NCBI GenBank assembly: GCA_947581755.1
Contig: CANPVN010000004.1
Location: 24,966-88,965, forward strand
Source: an uncultured Clostridia bacterium
GTDB taxonomy: Bacteria > Bacillota > Clostridia > Christensenellales > Pumilibacteraceae
DNA: 64,000 nucleotides
Direction of reading: 5' to 3'
Shown: positions 11,201 through 23,200 of the stretch, piece by piece
Numbering within the stretch: the stretch's first letter is position 1
Layout: each line of letters opens with the position of its first letter
Made by a program: the position numbers and the translations under genes
Notes under the pieces: model-generated
Seen by the model: only the letters and a program-made list of their open reading frames with translations
Told to the model about the DNA's origin: nothing
Database searches by the model: none

Positions 11201-14200
11201 AGCGGTATCTTTGTCGGTGAAAAGGAAGACGGCGAACGTCCTACTATTTCCAACTTCAAAGTTACTCGCCATGGCGAGGATATGACGCATGGTAAATTCT
11301 CGAATATTTGTAACGAGCAGTCTTATGCCGGATTATTCGGTGTTGCTTCCGGTGCAGAGTTCAGAGACTTCCAAATCGATCGCGCGACATTGAGTGCAAA
11401 AGATTATGTCGGTGCAGTCGTAGGTAAAGCATATAAGGGTCATGGCTGTTCGTTCACGAATATCAGCGTTTCGAATATAGAGATAAATACTCACCATTAT
11501 GCGGGTGGTATTACCGGTTATACTTACGGCAACTTTATAAATAATACCGTAGACACGATAAAGATCACTCTTACTCCTGATGCGATACGTCAACATATCG
11601 GTGATTCGGACTATTGGCGTCTCGATAACGGTGACAAAGCCGGCGGTATTGTAGGTTTCCTTGGTGAAGGTGCATGCACCGTCAGCGGCAATACCGTAAA
11701 CAAAGCAGAGATACATGCTTACCGTGACTTTGGTGGTATTGCAGGTGTTCATAGTTATGGTGAAATTACCGCTACAAAAGCCAACACTGTTACGAATTCC
11801 GACCTTTGGGTTGACCGGACCTATACAGACGGTAAGGGCAAAAAATTGGAGTATGCGAGCGGTTCTTCTTCGACCGACACCAATGTCGGAAAAGTCTTTG
11901 GTAGAACGAACAAAGGCGTAGGCGCTGTTGATTATTCCGAAAATTCTGCGGAAGTACCCGAAGTAGCAGGTGACGACGTAGTTATTCATTGGGATAACTC
12001 GGCAAGAGGCGATTTCTTCTTCGAGGGCAATGCTTGGCACATTCTTAACAAGAATGGTCTTGAAGAATTCCGCAAGCTTGTAAATACGGGCGCTACAGAA
12101 TATGATAACAAAGCATTTACAGCAGGCTTCGAGGGGGAGACAATCCTCCTCGAGGACAGCATAGATCTCGCCGCTACCGAAGCGGAAGCTATGGTTATGG
12201 CAACGTCCGACGAAAGTTGGGTAGCGATCGGAACTTCGACTAATCCTTTCCGCGGTATATTCGACGGACAGGGAAACAAGCTTTCCAACCTTAACATTAC
12301 CGAAGGTACAGGTTACAACGGCTTGTTCGGATATGTTGCAGATCAAATAAATGGGCATGCTGCCGGCGTAAAAAATCTTACTATCGAAAATGTAAATATT
12401 CAACTCGGAAACGTAAATTATGTCGGAGCTCTTGCCGGTGCAATAGGCTCAAGCCATGGAGATGCTCCGAGAAATGTTGTATCTAATATCACAATTACAG
12501 GTAATGTCAAAATACAAACAGCGGGTGACTTTGTCGGTGGTATTGCAGGTCATATAATGAATACCGCGCTTGACTCTATCACTATCAATGCAACAAATAA
12601 AGATGCTGTCGTATCTTCTACCGGTGCTTACGATTCTACCGGCGTAAACGGAAATCAGTATGGACCTCAGGTCGGCGGTATTGCAGGTCATGTACTTCAA
12701 ATAACTCTCGATGGTTGCAACACGAATATTGATGTCAGCGGCGCTTGGGCAGGCGGTCTCTTTGCTTGCTTTGACGCACATTGCTCGATAACAGATTCTC
12801 ATGTCAACGGTGTAACAGTAAGCGCTACTTCCCAATACGTCGGCGGACTTTTTGCTTCGATTCAGGGTGTATCGGGAAAGGCAATACAGGAAAGCTCCTT
12901 TGTAGGTACCGTTACAACTACGGCGTTGGAAGGTGTTTCCGAAAAATATTACGGTCTTGTCGGTCCTTCTCTCGATTCTTCTGAAATAGAAATCGACGAT
13001 TCCACTTGCGAATTGACGAACAAAGACATGGAAGGCTGGAAAGAGTATACCGAATGGGACGATAACGGCAATGCTTACTCCGTAGTCGAGATTTCCTCTC
13101 TTGCGGGCTTGAAACACCTTGCAGAAGCCGTAAATAACACCGAGAATGCCAACTCCTTTGCGGGAGCTAAGATTTTCCTCACCGAAGATATAACTCTTGA
13201 CGGCGAGTGGACTCCTATCGGCTCGGCAGAACATCCTTTCAGCGGCTCTTTCAGCGGCATGGATAGAAGCGGCAAACAACATACAATAAGCAATCTTAAA
13301 ATTACCGCTTTTGAAGGCGCAAGTTATGTCGGACTCTTCGGATATATCAAACAGGCAGGAGTTAACGGAGTTAATATAAGCAACGTTACTCTTGAAAACG
13401 TAAATATCAATGTCAATGCATCTCGTGTCGGTGCTCTTGCCGGTCAAATAGACGGCGAACGTGTAAACCATATCGAGATTAGCGATGTTACGGTAAAAGG
13501 CAATATCAATATTTCCTCTTCTCAAGACTATGTCGCAGTTATAGCAGGTTATCTTAGCTATGCAAATCTTACTAATGTTAAAATAACTGCAAACGAAAAC
13601 AGCGTCGTCGAGTCTACCGTAGAGTATGACGCAGCCGCTCCCGCTGAGACATATTTGGGTCAGACCGGAGCATTAGCAGGTCATGCAGGTGTAATCAATA
13701 TTGATACTGCATATTCTGATATAAACGTAAAAGGAAAATGGGCAGCCGGTGGCTTGTTCGGTTTGCTTGAATATTCTTGTGATCTCAATAATGTATCTGT
13801 TTTTGCGGACATTACCGCAGCTAAGTATGTCGGCGGCTTGTTTGGTGCAATTCAAGGTAACCATGGCGAGACTCTTTCCGTAATAGATGGTACATTTCGT
13901 GGTCACTTGAACGGTACCTTTGAACCTACATTATACGGGATTGCAGGTATTCAACGTCACAACGTTAATTTCATTGTCAAAGATTCCACATGTATAGTTC
14001 TTAACGCTGTAGATGGTTATAGCGAGACTACTCAGTGGGATAATAATGGTAAGGTAACAGGTTCTGCTCACGTTTCCACTTTGACAGGTTTGAAACATTT
14101 TCAGGAGCTTGTAGCAAGCGGCAGAGATTATGTCGGCTACACTGTAATCATTGATGAAGATATCAATCTTGGTGGAGAAACCACTCCTTGGACTCCCATA

Positions 14201-17200
14201 CTCGGCAAAGAGTACGAAGTTGTGAACGGTAAGGATCGTACCAATTTCAGAGGTATCTTCGACGGCAACAACAAGAAAATCCAAAATCTGTATGTAAAAA
14301 CAGAAGATGCTAATGAAAATATATGGATCAATGGCGCTTTCTTTGCTGCTCTCGGATATGGCGCAATCGTCAAGAACATCATTTTCGAAAACGCAACAGT
14401 CATTTCTCCCAATAATGCTTGCGTCGGCGTGCTTGCCGGCTCGGGAGTAGTGACTCTTGAAAATATCACCCTTACGGGCACAATTCAAGTCACCGGCAAA
14501 GACATTGTCGGCGGTATCATGGGTGAGATTTACGGTAATGCTACAGAACTTAAGATAATTGACCTTACACCCGAAAGCTATGTCAAGGGCGGAGATCAAG
14601 TCGGTGGTTTCTTCGGCTATATCGCCGAAGGCGGCTTCTCTCTTTCCGACAGCGAAAGCCAAATCAATGTTATCGGTTATACTTCGGTCGGCGGCGTCGT
14701 CGGTACCGTTCAGAATAACCAAGTAATCGATAGAGTTACCGTTTCCGCAAATGTAACTTCCGAATATGATCACGAGAGAAAAAATATTGCGGATGTTGCT
14801 ACCGTTGCAGGTATAGTCGGTTCCATTGCGGGAGCAAACCAAACCATAACTCTTACAAACAGCTCTTATAAGGGTACAATTATTAATAGAAATGCAAGCG
14901 TAATTCATGTGAGATATGACGGCTTGATCGGATATCCTTATGATTGCGAAAAGAATTTTGACGCTGTATCGGATCTTAAAGGATGTAACGTTTCCGCAAA
15001 TACAGTTGATGTTAATTTCGAAGTCCGTACCTATGCGGATGTAAAAAATATCGATGGGGGGGGGTACTCCTTACTCAATATTTCGGATTCTGATCTTTCC
15101 GGTTTTAATCTTAAGACAAACGAAAAAGGAGAGACCGAAGGACACATAACAACTGCGGAAGGCTTGCTTATCATGTCTTTGTTCTTGGAAGACGGAAAGA
15201 ACGTTAAAAAGTCTGCTGAGGATGTAACGCTTGGTACTTTCTTTGCAGGTATGACCGTTTATCTTGATGCAACTATCGATCTTACAACTCTTGATAATGA
15301 ACTTAAGGGCGCTACCGCTGCTTATCGTTATCGCGTTTGTACAGACGATGAGACGCCATTTACCACAGATAAAACACGTTACAGCTGGAATATGATTGGT
15401 AATGCGCAAGGCAGCTTTGACGGCGTTTTCGAGGGTCAAGGTAATACCGTTTCGGGCTTGTATATCGACACTGCCGAATCCGATTACGGCGAAGTTGCAA
15501 ACTTCGGTTTGTTCGGTGCAATCGGTTCTTCGATTGAGACCGCTGAAGTAAGCATAAACAATATTAAAATAGAAAATGTAACAATAAAGGCAAACAAGCA
15601 AAACTCTTCTGTAGGCGCTGTTGTCGGTGCTGTCGTTGGAAACGGTACGGTAACTCTTTCCGAAAACGTTGTTTCCAATATCACTTTGAGCGGAGCAGAG
15701 GACAACTCTTCTTATCTTGGTGTGTTCGTGGGCAATGGAGACGCTTTGAAAGGTCTTGACGCTTGCAGCTCCTCAAATGTTGTGCTTTCTTCCTTTAATA
15801 AAGACGAGTCTCGTAAGTGGGACTTTGCAATAGGTTACAAATCCGGCGAAGATAAATCAATCTTCTCCGACAACAATATCTATGCTACCGTAGATGAGCT
15901 TACTTGGCATAATGGCGAGGTAGAGATCGACACCGAAGATGAACTCCGTGCTTTCGCAAGCGTCGTTAATAGCGGCTATAATTTTAGTGGTCGCACGGTT
16001 AAGTTGACAGCTCCTATTGATCTTGGCGGCGAAGCTTGGACACCTATCGGCAAAACACTGGTTTACTCCTTTGCAGGTACTTTCGATGGACAGAGCAATA
16101 TAATTTCCAATCTCTATATTCCCGCAAATAACTACGGTGAGGTTGATTCGAGAGGCAATGGAGCAAAATTTTACGGACTTTTCGGTACTATAGCAGCCGG
16201 TGCTGTGGTTAAAGATTTTACAATAAATGGCGTAACCATTGAAGGGTATGTATCTGTTGCAGCGGAAAACAATATAGACAAAGAACGATTTATCGACAGT
16301 AATTTTGTCGGAGCTGCAGTCGGTTATGCAACAGGTTTAAATGAAATCTCGGGTATAACCGTTACGGGTCATATAAATATTGTCGGCGGTCAGTGTATCG
16401 GCGCAGTCGTTGGTAAAATCAATGAGAGCGGTAGCGGCAGATCGACAGTTAAAGATAATACCGTTATAGGTGAAGACAAAGACGGACAAAAGAGCGTCGT
16501 TCATTCTGCCGGCTATAACCTCGGCGGTATCGCAGGTTGGGCTATGGATGTAGACTTTACCGGCAATAAAGTAGAAAATATTACCTTAAAGAATGATTGG
16601 GTACTTGTCTATGACGAAAAAAGCGATTATATCGATGAATATGCACTTCAAGGTAGAGTTGGTGGTATAGTCGGTTGTTTCCAAGGCGTTAATACAAAGG
16701 TTGATCTCAATACAGTAAAAGATGTAACGATCGAAACCGAGTGGTTATATACCAATGCCGGAGAAAAGCATACCGGAGACAAGCATATCGGTGCAATTAT
16801 CGGTACTGTGGCTTCTGAGAGTTCCATTGTAGATATCACAAATAATACGGCTACGGGGATTGTAGTAAAAAGTCCCAATGCCGAACTTTACAATAACGCT
16901 ATTGTCGGCGATAACTTTGATACAACAGCAACTCTTAATTTTTCCAATAACGTAGTTGATGTTGTATGGCGTGGTGTAGGTCACCGTGTCGATGCCGAAG
17001 GTAACGGTGTTTGGTATATAAAGGATGCAGATATGCTTCGTGCTTTGGCAACTCTTGTCAACGGAAGTAAGCATACTCTTCCCACAAAAAGTAATCACAG
17101 AGTCTTTAGTTGGGATAAAAAAACAAACAGTTCGTCCGAAATGACTATCCCCACGATGTCTTTCGAGGGTGAAACCGTTGTCCTCGATAACCTCATCGAC

Positions 17201-20200
17201 CTTGAAAACAAACAATGGACTCCGATAGGAAGTGGCGCAAATATAGATTCTTCGCAATCCGACATAATTACTTTTAAGGGTAATTTCAATGGTCAAAATA
17301 ATATAATAAAGAACCTTAGGTTTGAATATTCTTCAAGTCCCACTATAACGGGTGTAGGTTTGTTTGGATATGTCGGCAGTTATCGAAAATCGCAAACTCC
17401 TGCAACGTCCGGTTATACAAACAATGTAATCGAAAATCTTACAATCGAAAATGTTTACATAGACGCTAATAGTTATACAAATTCTGTTGGAGCATTTGCC
17501 GGTGTAGCATATGGAACGAATCTTAAAAAGCTTACTCTTACAGGAAATATATTTATTAAAGGAAGTAATGGAATAGCGGGTATTGTGGGTCATATTTCCG
17601 ATTATGTCGCTACTGTATTTGAGGATCTTACCGTTGTATGTGAAGATTCGCCCAAAAATTACATTCTGGGAACGAGAGCTGCTGCAATAGTAGCGGATGT
17701 AGATGGATATTTGAGTAAAGATTCCACTTTTGCTTTTGAAAGTTTTAAAAATATTACAGTAGAAGGTATCCGCGTTAAAAGTCTTAATTCGCTTGGCTCG
17801 ATTATAGCATCTTATAAAGATAATTCAAAAGATAGCGTAGCTAAACTTGAGATTGACGGCGTAAAATTAAACAATAAACTTATGCCGTGGAATATTGACA
17901 TTATTCTGCACGAGTCATTTTTAAATTTAACAGGTGCTGTTATCGGTATGTATAATAATGGAAAGGACGCAAAAGATAACATTGTTATTAAAAATGTAAG
18001 CGGAAATGTTGAGGTAATGCAGGATATCGATCGACTTACAGACAGCAAAGCATATATTCATAACAATGGTATTACAGGTTTATATAACGAATACACCGAA
18101 GGACAGTATCTTACCGTTGAGGGTTGCGAAGGTTTGACGATAGATTGGTACGGACTTAAAGTAACTCAAGATGGTGTTAATATCGCGAACAAGGACGATT
18201 GGGCTATCTTTGCCGCACTTGTCAATGGCGGAATGTCTTTCGCCGGTGCAACCGTTGTTCTTACAGATGATATCGATCTTTCAAATACACCTCAACAGCC
18301 TATTGGCTCGGAAGCAAAGCCTTTTATGGGTACTTTGGACGGACAGGGCAACAAGATAATCGGTCTTAATATCAAAGGTACCAATGCCGAGACCGAGAAA
18401 TTCGGCGGCTTGTTCGCTTGTATCAGTGGTGGCTTAGTCAAGAATCTTACTATACAGAATGTATCTGTTACCGGATATGCTGTTGTGGGCGCTCTTGCAG
18501 GTTCGCTTAAAACTTCGATAATCGAGGGCGTTGACGTAACGGGAACTATTCACATTGTCTCGGATAAAATACTCGACAACATCTCGGCGGCAGGTGGTAT
18601 CGCGGGTGTTATTGAGGGAACTTCCCTTCTTTCGACTTCCGTTATTTATAATACCGTATCGGCTGCGGGCATTGTTCGTGCACTCGAAGTTAGTGAAGAT
18701 AGTCACCTTATTTCTTCGTTGATGTATGCAGGTGGTATTGCTGCTCGCGTTGCTTATCCCAAAGAGGAAACCGTAGAAGTAACTTACGGTGAACTCGAGG
18801 TCGAGCATATGATTATAAAAGTTGTCAAGGCTACAGAAGCTACTCCCGGAGAGGCTTCTTTGGCGGCAGGCGGTGTGTTCGCTTCGGTAGAGAAAAAACC
18901 CGACAGCGATACCGTTACCGTCTATGAGCTTGGAGTCCTTGATACTTCGATTTCAGTTGAGGATGATGCAGCAAAAGCAGGTGCCTTTTATGGCGATGCC
19001 GAGTTGGAACAGGGCGAAAACGCTCACACTCAGAACGTAACCGTTAATGGTACCGAATATAAAAAGGGTATTGTCCTCGAGGCAGTTCCCGAGAAACAAG
19101 GTCTCCTTGTTGCAAACGATTATGGCGAAGATGGCTCGGCGTCTCCTACCGCTCGTTGGTACGAGGTTTACTCTGCTGACGGTCTTACTGCTTTGAACGG
19201 ACTTCTTACAGCAGAGGACGCTAATCTCAACGTCGATATTAGAATAAAAGCCGATATCAAGCTTGACAATGCTAATTCCAATTGGACTCCTATTGGAACC
19301 GAAACAAAACCTTTCTTGGGCAACCTTTATGGCGAGGGTCACAAGATCGAGGGACTCAAAATCGTTAATGAGAGCTTTAAATATGCCGGATTCTTCGGCG
19401 TTATCGCAGGTAGTGACGATAATAAAACTCCCAATATTATAAAAGAACTCGAACTTAATGTCGATATCACCGATAATTATTATAATTCGGAAAAAAGCAA
19501 ATGGGACGGAAGAGTTGCTGCTGTTTCCGGTAGGGTTTACGGCTTTGTCCTTGTCGAAGATGTAATTGTAAGAGGTTCGATCTCTTCTTCGAAAATTGCA
19601 AGCGGTTTCTTTGGTGATGTAAAACATGAGAAATCTGATTTGTCAAGAGAAAACCGTGGATTAGTGGAAATTCATAATTCTACCAACTATGTAAACATTT
19701 CGGCACCTAAAGCTACAGGTTTTGCCGCAAATGTAAACGGTGTTGATATTACTTGCATTGATTGCGCTAACTATGGTGAAATAACTCATCCTCAAGCAAG
19801 AGAGAATCAAACTATAATATCTGATGTTGTAATGGGAGGATTTTTCGGGTATATTCAAAGTGATGACGAAACAGTTACTTTGACTAATTGCGAAAATCAT
19901 GGCGATATCATAATTATAATTAACGACAAAGATGTAGACAAATTCAGCGTAGGCGGAATTTCCGGCGGTGGCAGAGGAACTCATAATTATACTAACGTCA
20001 AAAATTACGGTAAAATTTCCGTTACGGATTCTATTGAAAATGCAGGGGTATTTGCAGAGATAGGTGGTCTTATCGGTTCCGCAAGAGGTCCCAAGAATTT
20101 CAAACATGTTGAAAATCATGGTAACATTACGGTAAATTCTACAAGTAACAGAAATTATCATGTAGGTGGGTTGTTTGGTCAAGGAAACGGTGCTATTAAA

Positions 20201-23200
20201 GTAACCGATTATAAAGGTAAACACAGTCTTGTTGACATAACAATTACCGTTAATGATCAGGGTACAAAAACTTATGTAGGTATTGTTACCGCTAATGATG
20301 CAAATGTAGCGACAGTTATCGAAAATACCGATATCAATGTTGAAATCAACAAATTGAGCAATCTCAGTTACGGTCTTTCCGGTGAACATGAATTTACTCA
20401 TACCGGCAATCAATATGATAATATCAAAAATGTGACGTTGACCATCAAGAAAGCAGACGGCTTCTTTGAGGAGTTTGTTTGGGATGAAAACGGCGAAGTC
20501 ACAAAATCCAATTCTATTACTTCTAAAGCAGGTCTTGAATATTTCCGCGATCAGGTTAATGAAGGCAACTCTTTCAAGGGAGAAATCGTTAATCTCCTTA
20601 TCGAAGAGATCGACTTCTCCGAAGACGAAAAATGGACTCCGATAGGAAAAGATTATCATAAACCTTTTAAGGGTAGTTTCTATGGTAATGGTGCAATAAT
20701 AAGAAATCTTGTTATGGAACCTACAACCCAAGAAACTACTACTGGATTCTTTGGATATACCGAAGGCGCAAATATTTACGACCTCGAATTAAACGGAGTT
20801 AAAATTAAAGCATTAGTTACTACCACTTTTGATATTGAGGGCGTCGTAGGAAAACAATACTTCAATATAGGTGCATTGGTAGGTTATGCTAAGCCTGCCG
20901 CAAGAACATTATCTGAAATTTCGGGAATTAAATTGACAGGACTTGTGGAATACCGTGGCGGCGGATACGGAGTCGGCGGTATTTGCGGTAGATCCTTCAA
21001 TGTAAAATTCTCGGATATTGAAATCAATGTTACTCCCGAAAGCAGATTGGCATTTACTTGGAATCGAAGTCAAGGTGATATAAGAACAGCTCCTACCTCT
21101 CCTCGTGTAGGTGGAGTTACAGGTTGGTCTGAAGCATCTGATTATGCAGATATCACAACAAATATCGATGTACTTGGTTCGGCTTGCGTGGGTGGTATAG
21201 TAGGTCTTTCCGAATATACCGAATCTTACACGGATATTACCGTAAACGCAAATATTTATGCATCGAACGCTTCCGGTTCACAGGGTGCTTGTCCCGATGG
21301 TATTAAATTCGGTGCGATTGTGGGTTGTGTTATGGAAAATCCCATTACTTTGGATAATGTACATTTCAACGGTAAACTTGCAACTTTGACAAACTATAAT
21401 GACGATTTTACTGAGAAGTTGGAAGATCTCGTACCCGAAATTCATACTGACTATTATGGACTTCTCGGAGTGCATAGTGCAGGATTGACTTCTGAAATAA
21501 CAAGTTCCTCTATCACTGCTGACGTGGGTGGAATCGATATTCATGTTGCATACGATGAAAAAGGAGTTGCTCATAGAGATGATCTCACTATCGATAGCGA
21601 AGACGAGCTTATGGCTTTTGCAGCAATCAGAAACTCCGGCAAGATACTGTCTTCCGTTGAAGGAAGGGTTTTGAACGTCGTACTTACTAAGAGCCTCGAT
21701 ATGACGGGTAGAGATTGGGTTCCCGCGAACGGCTGGTGGATGAACTTCGACGGTAACGGCAATACGATCTCTAATCTTAATTGCGGTCATGATACTCTTG
21801 ACAGAAGCGGATTGTTCTCTTCTTGCGGCGCAACAACTATTCAAAACCTTGTTCTCGAAAACGTAACCGCAGCAGGTACTCAAGCGGGTGCTTTCTCGGG
21901 TCATAATGACGGTGGTGTTAAATATATCAAGGTTACTCTTAAAGGAAACAATAAGATTACTTATACCGAGTTTGACGATACAGAGTATTCCGAAAAGGCA
22001 TCCGGTGTCGGCGCTATAACAGGTATTTGGCAGCAGAACGACTCTTTCGAAAATATTACCATTGAAGGTACTACCACGATTGATTTGAGTGCAATGACTT
22101 CTTCCGTTTGTTCTGCACTTTCCGAGTCTCTTATCTTCGGCTTCGAAACAAGCGCAGATAACCACGCCGAGTTCTCGGTTCCCGAGGGTGTAGTTACAAT
22201 TATCTATCCCGATTCCTTTACACTCGGCGGCAATCTTTATATCGGATCTAAAACCGGTTTTGAAGATTTTCGTGATTTAGTCAATGGGGGGGGGAACACA
22301 TTTAAGGGTAACACCGTCAATCTTATGGTGGATATCGACCTTGCACGAGAAAATTGGACTCCTATCAAATCTTTTGCAGGAACTTTTAACGGTAACGGTC
22401 ATAAAATTTCCAATCTCTTTATTGACTCAAGTAAAACAAGCACTAACGGATTGGCTTTGTTCAAAACTACAGCCGCCGGTTCGCGACTTATGAACTTTAC
22501 TATTGATAATGTCGAGATTATCCCCGGATATTATAATTTAGATGAAACCGGCGATATGTATGTCTGCTGGGTTGCTGCTGTTGTAGGCGATATGTGTGGT
22601 CCTGTTGACAACGTTCATGTTATCGGAGACTTTAATATTGCCGGCGGACAATATGTCGGCGGTATAGTTGGACACAATAACTATGGTGGTGATATTACAA
22701 ATTGTTCGGTCGAAGTAAATCCCGATAGCGTACTTTTGTGTAACTGTATGTATGGCGGCGGTATTGTAGGTTGGCAACCCGAAGGCGGTTATAAAGTTAT
22801 CGGTTGTACGGTTAAAAATCTTACGATCAAAAATGTTTATAATACACGTGAGGATGCAAACGGATTTGAGCATGTATCACTTCAAGGTCGTGTGGGCGGA
22901 ATTTCCGGTCTTGCTCATTATGGTAATACCCTTTCCGACAACAAACTTATCGATGTAACGATTGAAACGGGAGAAATATCTTCCAACATGCAGGGACAAA
23001 TTGGTGCTGTTGCAGGAACTTACACAAGTGGAAACGCGACAACGACTATTACCGGAAACAGCGGAAATGTTACGATTATTGCAGAAAACAGTGATCCTTC
23101 TCATGATGGAATTTTAGGCGCTCAATACAATGCCGGTGAAATGAAGACGACTCTTGTTATGTCCGATAATGATATCGATATAAATTGGAATGGATTTGCA

